Shown here: positions 1-6,409 of the stretch, one piece after another
Position numbering within the stretch: position 1 is the stretch's first letter
Layout of the letters: each line of letters opens with the position of its first letter
Origin: Pseudomonadota bacterium
GTDB lineage: Bacteria; Pseudomonadota; Alphaproteobacteria; Rhizobiales; Xanthobacteraceae
DNA length: 8,446 nt
Reading direction: 5' to 3'
Assembly: GCA_023432885.1 (NCBI GenBank)
Contig: JAEZEU010000161.1
Coordinates: 1-8,446, forward strand
Notes under the pieces: generated by a model
Told to the model about the DNA's origin: nothing
What the model saw: only the letters and a program-made list of their open reading frames with translations
Database searches by the model: none
Made by a program: the position numbers and the translations under genes

Positions 1-158
1 GCCATGAAAATCCAGATCAGGAAGTAGGCGAAATTGCCGACATCGTAGGAGTCGGCGAAGAGCGGGTACGCTAGCGCTCCCCCTAACACCACGAGGAAGC
101 AGATCCAGAACGTCCTGCCACGTCCGAGCGTCTGCGGGCCTTCTAACAGCTTGAACAT
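1..158 (-). CDS. Branched-chain amino acid/urea-type ABC transporter permease (LivM/UrtC-like), 5' part only
   Basis: Reading the minus strand from an ATG at 158 gives 52 open codons that run off the left edge. The peptide begins MFKLLEGPQTLGRGR, followed by a hydrophobic segment at about residues 17-34 and the start of a second one. A short basic N-terminus of this kind before the first membrane span is typical of LivM/UrtC permeases, which form the membrane channel together with the LivH/UrtB partner. The start lies 12 bases after the stop of that partner gene, and a purine-rich GGGAT at the stop may serve as ribosome binding site, so the two genes should be cotranslated. The family assignment rests mainly on gene order and on the hydrophobic N-terminus, because conserved regions lie outside the window. 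The ATPase genes probably follow to the left. Confidence 0.75.
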   Translation of the reverse strand, partial: MFKLLEGPQTLGRGRTFWICFLVVLGGALAYPLFADSYDVGNFAYFLIWIFM

Positions 159-170
159 CAACGTTATCCC

Positions 171-1037
171 TTAGCGCCCACGACGAACCAGCACGCTGGA
201 GAGCCCTTCGGGCAACACGCGAATGATCAGGATGACGGCCACCAGCATACCGATCTGTCCGATGATCTGACCGTAGCTCGCGTTCAAGGCCATCCGGATC
301 ATCGCCAGGAACACCGCAGCCGGCGCCGTTCCAAGCAGCACGTTCGCTCCGCCGATCACGACGGTCACGAAGCTCTCGACCACGAAGGTCGCACCCATGG
401 TCGGGATCAGCGTCATGGTCGGCGCGTACAGCGCACCGCAAAGACCGGCGAGCCCCGTGCCGATTCCGAAGCTGATCGAATAGATGCGGCCGGTCCGCGC
501 CCCCAACGCCTTCGCCATCGCCGCATTCTGCATGGTCGCGCGCGCAAACACGCCGAATCGCGTCTTCATGAAAATGATGTAGAGACCGGCCAGCACGGCC
601 ACCGCGCAACCGAACAGCACAAGCCGGTAGGTCGAGAACGTATAGTCGCCGATCGCAAAGCTTCCCTCCGGCGTCCCGATGCCCCGTACAGCGGAGCCGA
701 CGATGAGCAGCATCGATTGCGTCACGATCAGGCTGAGCCCCCAGGTCGCAAGCAGCGAATCCAGCGGCCGCTTGTAGAAGCGCCGCACGACCAGGAACTC
801 GACGACGACGCCGATGAGCCCCGCCGTCACCGCGGCCAGGATCTGAGCGATCGGGAGCGGCACGCCCAGATTCACCAGGCCAACGGTGACATACGCGCCG
901 CACATGATGAACTCGCCATGCGCCATGTTGATGACGCCCATCATGCCGAACACGATGGCAAGGCCTGCGGCCGAGAGGATGAGGAACGCGAACACGTCGG
1001 CGAACTGATACAGTACAGAAAAGACTTCAGCCGACAT
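171..1037 (-). CDS. UrtB/LivH-family ABC transporter permease for amide or urea uptake
   Basis: This 288-residue, strongly hydrophobic protein has the length and layout of LivH/UrtB inner-membrane permeases. The N-terminal motif MGVINMAHGEF (residues 33-43), preceded by GLAIVFG, is closer to UrtB (urea) and the FmdE/F amide permeases than to LivH proteins, which usually read more like GMINFAHGE. TWGLSLIVTQ (98-107) and the cytoplasmic loop RATMQNAAMAKALGART (166-182), with the following GLAGLCGALYAP, are the other conserved family blocks. It should pair with the truncated permease at 1-158 and receive solute from the binding protein encoded at 1133-2374. AAGGGGAT just before the ATG is a good ribosome binding site. 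The permease family is clear. The transported solute (short amides, urea or a related compound) is inferred from the two amide hydrolase genes upstream. Confidence 0.9.
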   Translation of the reverse strand: MSAEVFSVLYQFADVFAFLILSAAGLAIVFGMMGVINMAHGEFIMCGAYVTVGLVNLGVPLPIAQILAAVTAGLIGVVVEFLVVRRFYKRPLDSLLATWGLSLIVTQSMLLIVGSAVRGIGTPEGSFAIGDYTFSTYRLVLFGCAVAVLAGLYIIFMKTRFGVFARATMQNAAMAKALGARTGRIYSISFGIGTGLAGLCGALYAPTMTLIPTMGATFVVESFVTVVIGGANVLLGTAPAAVFLAMIRMALNASYGQIIGQIGMLVAVILIIRVLPEGLSSVLVRRGR

Positions 1038-1056
1038 CTTGATCCCCTTGTCGGTC

Positions 1057-1082
1057 CCGGCGCCGCATCGTTGCGGCGCCGG
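1057..1082 (-). repeat. Perfect 11-bp intercistronic hairpin between binding-protein and permease genes
   Basis: CCGGCGCCGCA (1057-1067) and TGCGGCGCCGG (1072-1082) are perfect inverted repeats around a four-base loop. They lie in the 95-base gap between the binding-protein stop (1133) and the permease start (1037). No U-run follows on the minus strand, so it is a poor intrinsic terminator. Stable hairpins in this position are known in other binding-protein transporter operons, where they protect the upstream mRNA from 3' decay so that binding protein is made in excess over permease. That role is inferred here. Confidence 0.7.
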
Positions 1083-1132
1083 TCTTGTTCAAGATCGTGA
1101 AACTGGACACGAGCAAGATCCGTGCCCAGACG

Positions 1133-2374
1133 TCACGACTTCTTGGGAAGGTGGCTCGGCGTGTACTGATCCTTGTCGTTCTTCTTGGTCAGATCGCAAC
1201 CGATCTCGCCAAGCCAGTAAGGCTGGATCGTGCCGTAGTCTTTCTCGACCTTCACCTCGTGCTTCGGCCCGACCGAGATCAGGCGCATGCGGTGCGAAGT
1301 GTGCTGGCTCTTGGGATCGATGCAGACCTTGCCCTCGGGAGCGTCGATGCAGGCATCGCCGGTGGCGATCACCTTGCGCATATCCTCCAGCTTGGTCGAC
1401 TTCGCCTTTTCGACGAGCGTCTTGTACATGTAAAGCGCGTTGTAGGCGTTATATCCCATGTCATTGATGTAGAGTTCATCGGGGAATTTGGCGCGCCAGC
1501 GCTTCTTGAACTCGTTGGCCTCGGGCGTGTCGATCTCCTCGAACCAGTTCGCGGTTGCATGCATGTTGTTGAGCGCTGGCGGCTTGAACCGCTTGTGCTC
1601 GAAGCCGAGCATGACCTTGATCGACGAGCCCATCGGCAGGTTGAGATTGGCGGCGGCCGCCTGCTCGAAGAACGAATCCTGAGCAGCGCCGACGTTGATC
1701 GTCAGCAGCCAGTCCGGCTTCGCCTTCTGGATGTTCTGGATGGTCTGCGCGAACTGCGACACGCCGAGCGGGATGAACTCCTCGCCCACAACCTCGCCGC
1801 CGAGATCCTTCATGAGCTTGCGGTTCCACTCCGCCGAGATCTGACCGAAATTGTAGTCGGCGGCAATGACGTAGACCTTCTTGCCGAACTTCTCGACCAT
1901 CCAGGGAATCAGCGTCGAGAACTGCTGCTCGGGCACCGCGCCCATGCTGATCATGCTGGCGTCGCAGACACCGCCCTCGTACTGGTTGGTGTAGAAGTAA
2001 GGCGTCGTGGTGCGACCGACGATCGGGCGCAGCGCCTCGCGCGAGGCCGAGGTGATACCGCCGATCAGCACGTCGACCTTGTCGCGGTTGAGCAGACGCC
2101 GGCCGAACTCCTGGTAGCGGGCGTTATCGCCCTGCGGATCGAGGTGGATCAACTCGATTTGCCGCCCCAGGATGCCGCCGCTCTTGTTGATCTCCTCGAC
2201 GGCGAGTTGCGAGCCGTGCAGCTTCGGCATGCCCATGAAGGCCAGGTCGCCTGAGACGTCTTCGAGCAGACCCACCTTCAACGGTGGCTCGGCTGCCTGA
2301 GCGACACTCATCGCCGCCGCCGTACCGAGCATGGCGCTGAGCAAAACCATCCCTAACTTACGTCCTGAATTCAT
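1133..2374 (-). CDS. Periplasmic substrate-binding protein of amide/urea ABC transporter (UrtA/FmdD-like, type 1 periplasmic fold)
   Basis: The 413-residue product starts with a signal peptide: basic NSGRK, a hydrophobic core at 8-22, and a cleavage site after AQA at about residue 27. The mature protein starts with LKVGLLEDVSGDLAFMG and continues with AVEEINKSGGILGRQIEL (58-75), DKVDVLIGGITSASREA (98-114), QYEGG (131-135) and GEVVGEEFIPLG (193-204). These are the landmarks of the Peripla_BP_5/6 binding proteins that include UrtA (urea), FmdD (amides) and AmiC. The TSASR and YEG blocks line the ligand cleft in AmiC and UrtA. Four cysteines (137, 342, 351, 393) in the mature part could form periplasmic disulfides. 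AGGGGA eight bases before the ATG supports the start. It lies 34 bases after the formamidase gene and precedes the permeases. Ligand specificity between urea, formamide/acetamide and other amides cannot be read from sequence alone. Confidence 0.9.
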   Translation of the reverse strand: MNSGRKLGMVLLSAMLGTAAAMSVAQAAEPPLKVGLLEDVSGDLAFMGMPKLHGSQLAVEEINKSGGILGRQIELIHLDPQGDNARYQEFGRRLLNRDKVDVLIGGITSASREALRPIVGRTTTPYFYTNQYEGGVCDASMISMGAVPEQQFSTLIPWMVEKFGKKVYVIAADYNFGQISAEWNRKLMKDLGGEVVGEEFIPLGVSQFAQTIQNIQKAKPDWLLTINVGAAQDSFFEQAAAANLNLPMGSSIKVMLGFEHKRFKPPALNNMHATANWFEEIDTPEANEFKKRWRAKFPDELYINDMGYNAYNALYMYKTLVEKAKSTKLEDMRKVIATGDACIDAPEGKVCIDPKSQHTSHRMRLISVGPKHEVKVEKDYGTIQPYWLGEIGCDLTKKNDKDQYTPSHLPKKS

Positions 2375-2408
2375 CGTGATGTCCCCTGTTGTTGAAAGCG
2401 ACTGGATG

Positions 2409-3404
2409 TCATGGCTTGAGGTAGTTCTTCAGGATCGATGCCCCCATCGTGTATTTGGGGTCGACCATGTTGCCGAGGCGCATACGGCCGGCCTGGCTGA
2501 GCAGCATGTAGGCGTCGATCTCGTCGAAGCCGTAATCGGCCGCCATCCACCGCACGAGTTCGCGGTAGGCGATACGCGCCGCGTCCTCGAGCGGACGTGC
2601 GCTGCCGATAGTCATGATGAAGTCCTTGGTCTCGAGCCGAGGCCAGGCAAAGCTCCAGTTCTTGATCAAGTCGACCTGCAGCGTGACGGTGGCGCGCTGC
2701 TCCAGCGCAACGCCGGAAAGCTCGCCGTCCCCTTGCGTTGCGTGGCAGTCGCCGACGTAGAGCATCCCGCCGTCGGTATGCACCGGGAAATAGATGATGG
2801 CGCCGGGCGCAACGTCGGGCAGATCCATGTTGCCGCCGTGATAATCCGGCTGCAGCGACGAGATCGCCTCGATCTCCGGCGAGACGCCGATCGTGCCGAT
2901 GAACGGCTCGTAGGGCAGCGTAAGCTTGTCGTTCCAGCGCACGCCGTTCCTGTCAACATGCACCTTCTTCACGCGCTCCGGCAGCGGCGGATTGAGCATC
3001 GCCGTCGAGCCTGTCCCGACCAGTCCGCCGAACTCCGGAATGATGCAGGTCGTGCCGGCCGGCTGCTCGCCACGCGTCTCGACGTCGCGGATGTAGATCG
3101 CAAGGCAATCGCCCTTTTTAGCGCCCTTCACCGCGATCGGCCCGCATTGCGGGTTGAGATAAGGGAAGTTCAGTTTTGCGGTGGGACTGTCGGTCTCCTT
3201 CGTGAGCACCCCGCCAAAGGCATCTTCGGTCTCGACGACGACCACCCCGCCGGGATCGATCGACAGGGTCGGCTTGGCATAGGGACCATAAACGTAGTGG
3301 AAGCCGCCCTGCTGCTCGATCGTCAGGCCATGGGTCGCGCCGGGCGCGCCCTTGGCGACGGCACGCTTGGCCATGATGGATGTCTTCAACCAGTCTTCGG
3401 ACAT
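2409..3404 (-). CDS. fmdA: Acetamidase/formamidase (FmdA/AmdA family)
   Basis: The 331-residue protein belongs to the FmdA_AmdA family, whose members hydrolyse formamide or acetamide to ammonia and the carboxylate in the cytoplasm. The diagnostic stretch is PVHTDGGMLYVGDCHATQGDGE (207-228), whose acidic and histidine residues form the presumed metal-binding and catalytic site. PFIGTIGVSPE (167-177) and GNMDLPDVAPG (191-201) are other family blocks. It is shorter than the roughly 400-residue enzymes of Methylophilus and Mycobacterium but complete for the shorter branch of the family. GAGGAG nine bases before the ATG fixes the start, which lies 18 bases after the stop of the amidase gene. In Methylophilus methylotrophus, fmdA is linked to the amide-transport genes fmdDEF, matching the order here. 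The family is certain. The preferred substrate is not, since this family also includes enzymes acting on other small amides. Confidence 0.9.
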   Translation of the reverse strand: MSEDWLKTSIMAKRAVAKGAPGATHGLTIEQQGGFHYVYGPYAKPTLSIDPGGVVVVETEDAFGGVLTKETDSPTAKLNFPYLNPQCGPIAVKGAKKGDCLAIYIRDVETRGEQPAGTTCIIPEFGGLVGTGSTAMLNPPLPERVKKVHVDRNGVRWNDKLTLPYEPFIGTIGVSPEIEAISSLQPDYHGGNMDLPDVAPGAIIYFPVHTDGGMLYVGDCHATQGDGELSGVALEQRATVTLQVDLIKNWSFAWPRLETKDFIMTIGSARPLEDAARIAYRELVRWMAADYGFDEIDAYMLLSQAGRMRLGNMVDPKYTMGASILKNYLKP

Positions 3405-3422
3405 GTTGATCGGCTCCTCAGC

Positions 3423-4823
3423 TCAGATCCCGGGATGACGCTTGTGCCAATCGGTGACGCGCTGGAAGGCATCGCCTGCGCGAACGAGGCCGGCCTCGTC
3501 GAAATGGCGGCCGACGAACTGGAAGCCGACCGGACCGCCGTTCGCCGCGAAGCCGCCGGGCAACGTCACGGTCGGGCTTCCCGTCATATCGAACGGGCAT
3601 GTGAAGCGCAGCAGGCCGCCGATCAGTGAGGCGTCCTCGCCGAGCGTCATCATCTTCGCGAGAGTCGGCGCAGCAAAGGCCTGCGCCGGAACGGCGATCA
3701 GATCGACGGTCTCGAACAGCAAACGCACTGCGCCGCGAAATGCCTCGCGGCGAAGCACGATCTTCTGATAGTCCATGCCGGATTGCTGCCGGCCGAGATC
3801 GAGCAGACCTGCGAGCCCCGGACCGTACTCGTCCTTGCGCGCCGGATAGGTGTCCTCGTGCGCGACCGCGACTTCGATGCCACAGAGCGGGAACCAGTCG
3901 TCGATGACCGCCTTGGGATCGGGAAAGTTGATGTCCTTGATCGTCGCGCCGAGATCGGCCGCCACACGCAACCCTTCGGCCAGCACCTTGGCCGCGTCGC
4001 CATCCGTGCCTTCTTCGGTCCAGCGCCGGTCGAGGCCGATCGTCACGCCGCGCAGGTCACCGGTCAGGCCAGCGAGATAATCGGGTACGGCCAGCGGAAC
4101 CGACGTCGTGTCCTTGGGGTCCTGCCCCGCGATCACGCCGAGGATGGCGCCGCAGTCAATCGCACTGCGTGCCATCGGGCCGATGTGATCCAGCGTCGCC
4201 GCGAGTTCGAACGCGCCGTAGCGGCTGACACGCCCCCAGGTCGGCTTGAGTCCGGTGACACCATTGGCCGCGGACGGAAAGCGGATCGACCCGCCCGTAT
4301 CGGTGCCGAGCGAACCGAAGCAGAGGCCCGCCGCGGTGGCAACGCCGGAGCCACTGGAAGATGCGCCGGACCAGAGATCCGCGTTCCACGGATTTTTCGG
4401 CGGATCGATCTTCGGGTGATGGTCGGCGTAGGCGCCTTCAGTCTGCTGCAGCTTGCCGAGGATGATTGCGCCGGCATCCTTCAGCCGCGCGACCACCGTT
4501 GCATCCTCGGTGGGGCGGAAGTCTCGATGGATCGTCATGCCATGCGCGGCAGGCGCGCCTTTGGCCCAGCAGAGATCCTTGACCGCCACCGGCACTCCGT
4601 GCAGCGGTCCCCTGATCTTGCCGGAGGCGATCTCCTTCTCGGCCGCCGCCGCTTCCGCGAGCGCCGAGTCGGCCATTACATAAGCATAACTCTTGAGCTT
4701 GCCGTCGAGCTTCTCGATCCGCCCGAGCATCGCCTTGGTCGCTTCGACCGGCGACAGCTCCTTCATCTGGATCTTCCGCCCGACATCGACGAGCCCGAGA
4801 TAGTGGAGATCTGTTGCCGACAT
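3423..4823 (-). CDS. Amidase-signature family amidase, first gene of the operon
   Basis: The 466-residue protein has the Ser-cisSer-Lys triad of the amidase-signature family: Lys82 in GVPVAVKDLC, Ser155 in WSGASSSGSG and Ser179 in GTDTGGSIRFPSA, with spacings matching fatty acid amide hydrolase and GatA. GLKPTWGRVSRYG (191-203) and LDHIGPMARS (211-220) are further family landmarks. It should hydrolyse an amide to ammonia and a carboxylic acid in the cytoplasm. No signal peptide is present. GatA is unlikely because no gatB or gatC neighbours are seen and the gene heads an amide-uptake operon. Substrates in this family range from small aliphatic and aryl amides to ureido compounds, so none is assigned. 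AAGGA nine bases before the ATG (4833-4837) supports the start. Expression is probably controlled by antitermination in the preceding leader. Confidence 0.92.
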   Translation of the reverse strand: MSATDLHYLGLVDVGRKIQMKELSPVEATKAMLGRIEKLDGKLKSYAYVMADSALAEAAAAEKEIASGKIRGPLHGVPVAVKDLCWAKGAPAAHGMTIHRDFRPTEDATVVARLKDAGAIILGKLQQTEGAYADHHPKIDPPKNPWNADLWSGASSSGSGVATAAGLCFGSLGTDTGGSIRFPSAANGVTGLKPTWGRVSRYGAFELAATLDHIGPMARSAIDCGAILGVIAGQDPKDTTSVPLAVPDYLAGLTGDLRGVTIGLDRRWTEEGTDGDAAKVLAEGLRVAADLGATIKDINFPDPKAVIDDWFPLCGIEVAVAHEDTYPARKDEYGPGLAGLLDLGRQQSGMDYQKIVLRREAFRGAVRLLFETVDLIAVPAQAFAAPTLAKMMTLGEDASLIGGLLRFTCPFDMTGSPTVTLPGGFAANGGPVGFQFVGRHFDEAGLVRAGDAFQRVTDWHKRHPGI

Positions 4824-4872
4824 TGCTTTTCATCCTTCCGCTCGACGCAACACAAGGACACCCACGCGTAAA

Positions 4873-4905
4873 CGCCACCTACCTGGCGATGCGGACGCAG
4901 CGCCA
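4873..4905 (-). repeat. Two mutually exclusive hairpins in the leader between terminator and amidase start
   Basis: Read on the minus strand, TGGCG (4905-4901) can pair with CGCCA (4888-4884), with a further TGC/GCA pairing inside after one mismatch. The same CGCCA can instead pair with a second TGGCG (4877-4873) around a six-base loop GGTAGG. Only one of the two can form at a time. They lie 50-80 bases before the amidase start, downstream of the terminator. A role in folding or in access to the ribosome binding site is possible but not shown. Confidence 0.4.
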
Positions 4906-4924
4906 GCTTTCCAGCCGACAAACG

Positions 4925-4966
4925 AAAAAAGCCACCCGCCCCCCCGGAACGAGGTGACGAATGGCT
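4925..4966 (-). terminator. Intrinsic terminator inside the amidase-operon leader
   Basis: On the minus strand AGCCA (4966-4962) pairs with TGGCT (4934-4930), and CC/GG pairs can extend the stem after a bulge. A G-rich 3' arm containing seven consecutive G (plus-strand C at 4939-4945) is followed directly by six T (4930-4925). This is a recognisable Rho-independent terminator in the amidase direction only, since the plus strand has no T-run after the stem. It lies roughly 100 bases before the start codon of the first gene, so it would attenuate that operon rather than end a preceding gene. The stem is short and interrupted, which suits a conditional terminator. Confidence 0.65.
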
Positions 4967-4997
4967 CAAATGCCGCGGCTATAACCTATCGCTCAGG
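4963..4997 (-). promoter_or_regulatory. Candidate tandem hairpins for ANTAR-dependent antitermination
   Basis: On the minus strand CCT-GAGCGAT-AGG (4997-4985) is followed after 10 bases by GGC-ATTTGA-GCC (4974-4963). The 3' arm of the second hairpin (4965-4963) is part of the 5' arm of the terminator, so the two structures exclude each other. Known ANTAR target RNAs have two short hairpins with six-base loops carrying A at position 1 and G at position 4, the second overlapping the terminator. Spacing and overlap fit. The loops fit only partly: the second has A1 but G at 5, and the first has the wanted A..G spacing inside a seven-base loop. Stems are only 3 bp. Confidence 0.35.
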
Positions 4998-5091
4998 GTC
5001 CGTGATCGAACGAAGCATTAAGTGCAAAGAGCTGGACATCATCGGCCAGTTCGGCGCACGCAAAGTTCGACAGGTCGCCCTGTAGGAGAAA

Positions 5092-5121
5092 AGTCTATGT
5101 AACTGCCTATCGCATTGTCAA
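5092..5121 (-). promoter_or_regulatory. Sigma70-like promoter of the amidase-formamidase-transporter operon
   Basis: On the minus strand a perfect TTGACA (5121-5116) is followed after 18 bases by TAGACT (5097-5092), which matches four of six -10 positions. Transcription would start near 5085. This gives the long untranslated leader expected for antitermination control. No sigma54-type element was found on this strand of the control region. Confidence 0.5.
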
Positions 5122-5164
5122 CGATGCTGTCTGCCCAAATTTCGGAAGTGCTTGCGCAGCAAAA

Positions 5165-5180
5165 CGGCATGCCACTTGCG
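5165..5180 (+). promoter_or_regulatory. Sigma54-like promoter ahead of amiC-amiR
   Basis: The plus strand reads CGGCATG, four bases, then TTGC. The invariant GG (5166-5167) and GC (5178-5179) are exactly 10 bases apart, as in the sigma54 -24/-12 consensus TGGCACG-N4-TTGC, with mismatches at two positions of the -24 box. Transcription would begin near 5191, leaving about 43 bases to the amiC ATG. Sigma54 promoters are typical of nitrogen-scavenging genes. No clear NtrC-binding dyad was found nearby, which weakens the call. Confidence 0.35.
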
Positions 5181-5233
5181 CTGTCTTCGGCGATGATGGT
5201 TTCATATTCCCGTTGTGCGATCGAAAGCCGTCA

Positions 5234-6409
5234 ATGATCAAGCCGTCTGTTCCCGTTGGCATCATCTGCTCGCAGTCCGGGCCCTATCAGGCGATGGGCC
5301 GCGAGATCCTCAAGAGCGCGATGATGGCGGTCGACGAGATCAACAACCAGACCGAGTTCGACTTCTCGATCGCACCCCACATTCGCGATCCCCGCGGCAT
5401 TCTTCCCGAATACCATACGGTCTGTGACGACCTCATCCGCAATGTCGGCGTCGAACACATTATCGGCTGTTACACCTCGGCCTCGCGCAAACAGGTGCTT
5501 CCGATCGTGGAGCGCACCGATCGCCTGCTCTGGTATCCCGCCCGCTATGAAGGCTTCGAGTGCTCGGACAACGTGATCTATGTCGGCGCCTCGCCCAATC
5601 ACAACGTGCTGCCGCTGGTCCGCTACGTGCTCGACAATCTGTCGCGTGAAATCTTTTGCGTCGGCTCCAACTACGTGTGGACGTGGGAAACCAATCGAGT
5701 CACCCGTGAACTGGTCAGCGCGGCAGGTGGCCACATCCTCGCCGAGCGGCTGCTCGAACTCGGCGAAAGCGCCGTCGGCCACATCGTCGACGAGATCGTT
5801 CGCCGCAAACCCCCGATCGTGTTCAATACGCTGGTCGGAAGCTCGAGCTACGACTTCATCCGCGCTTTTCACGCCGGAACCAAGGCTGCCGGGCTGGAGA
5901 TTCCCATGCTGAGCTGCAGCCTGTGCGAGCCGGAACTGGCGATCGTCGGGCCGGCATCGGCCGGCTGCATCACGTCGTCGGCCTATTTCGAGAGTATCCA
6001 CCTGCCGGAGAACCGCGCCTTCGTTAAGCGCTGGAAGGCGCGCCATGGCGAGGACAGCAGCCCTTCCGTCGACGGACAATCCGCCTATGCCGCTGTCTAT
6101 CTGCTGGCGCGCGCGTTGCAGCGCGCGGGCACGTCCGATATTGTCGATGTGCGGCGCGCCGCGGCCGGATATCGCTACAATTCGCCGCAAGGACCGGTCT
6201 GGATCGACGGCGACAACAATCATTGCGTCCTTACACCGCGGCTTGCCGTATCGAATCCGCAAGGACAGTTTGATATCTTCTGGGAAGCCGACGCGCCTGT
6301 TAAGCCTGATCCTTACCTGACGCAGCTCGACGTTGCCGTCAGCCCATCGAGGGAAACCTCGGCGGGCGCTGCATTGCCGAATGCGCCGCATTTGCGGGTT
6401 GTGAAATGA
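5234..6409 (+). CDS. amiC: AmiC-like cytoplasmic amide sensor, negative regulator of AmiR
   Basis: The 391-residue product has the type 1 periplasmic binding fold but no signal peptide, beginning directly with MIKPSVPVGIICSQSG. This is the hallmark of AmiC, the cytoplasmic sensor that holds AmiR inactive until an amide binds. Landmarks shared with P. aeruginosa AmiC are IIGCYTSASRK (76-86), VLPIVER (88-94), YEGFE (105-109), GSNY (144-147), NSPQGPV (316-322) and VKPDPY near the end (356-361). At the pocket, Tyr80, Ser82 and Tyr147 are kept, while the Pseudomonas YPTPYEG reads YPARYEG here. An upstream in-frame TTG (5213) was rejected. The ATG has a weak GAAAG six bases before it and yields the N-terminus expected for the family. 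The stop overlaps the amiR start by ATGA. It also resembles UrtA, but the missing signal and the amiR partner favour a sensor. Confidence 0.88.
   Translation: MIKPSVPVGIICSQSGPYQAMGREILKSAMMAVDEINNQTEFDFSIAPHIRDPRGILPEYHTVCDDLIRNVGVEHIIGCYTSASRKQVLPIVERTDRLLWYPARYEGFECSDNVIYVGASPNHNVLPLVRYVLDNLSREIFCVGSNYVWTWETNRVTRELVSAAGGHILAERLLELGESAVGHIVDEIVRRKPPIVFNTLVGSSSYDFIRAFHAGTKAAGLEIPMLSCSLCEPELAIVGPASAGCITSSAYFESIHLPENRAFVKRWKARHGEDSSPSVDGQSAYAAVYLLARALQRAGTSDIVDVRRAAAGYRYNSPQGPVWIDGDNNHCVLTPRLAVSNPQGQFDIFWEADAPVKPDPYLTQLDVAVSPSRETSAGAALPNAPHLRVVK

Larger units (their letters stand above)
4824..5085 (-). promoter_or_regulatory. Leader RNA of the amidase-transporter operon, candidate AmiR/ANTAR antitermination region
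   Basis: No coding sequence is convincing in this stretch. From the predicted start near 5085, the minus-strand transcript runs about 120 bases to an intrinsic terminator (4925-4966), and then about 100 bases more to the amidase start codon. A terminator placed inside a long leader, next to genes for an AmiC-like sensor and an ANTAR protein, is the layout of the P. aeruginosa ami leader. There AmiR binds the nascent RNA and prevents termination. Early in the transcript ACAGG-GCGA-CCTGT (plus-strand 5070-5083) forms a 5-bp stem with a GNRA-type loop. Candidate antiterminator hairpins and a later pair of exclusive hairpins are listed separately. The regulatory role is inferred from layout and neighbours. 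Confidence 0.6.

Noticed and set aside
1085..2254. Long plus-strand open frame opposite the binding-protein gene
   Set aside because: Antisense shadow of a GC-rich gene. The minus-strand product has a signal peptide and clear family motifs.
2331..3629. Long plus-strand open frame opposite the formamidase gene
   Set aside because: Composition typical of a shadow frame, and it crosses an operon gap on the other strand. FmdA motifs are clear on the minus strand.
4999..5014. TTCGT-TCGATC-ACGGA hairpin (minus strand) as the first ANTAR hairpin
   Set aside because: The five-pair stem (one wobble) and six-base loop are good, but the loop lacks A1 and G4 and lies 24 bases from the second hairpin. 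The closer hairpin at 4985-4997 fits the spacing better.
4985..5113. CCTATCGC repeated at 4985-4992 and 5106-5113 as a possible operator pair
   Set aside because: An 8-base match within a few hundred bases is expected by chance about half the time, and no dyad or further copies support it.
5213..5233. Upstream TTG start for amiC adding 7 residues
   Set aside because: No ribosome binding site before it. The ATG at 5234 gives the expected short N-terminus before the first beta strand.
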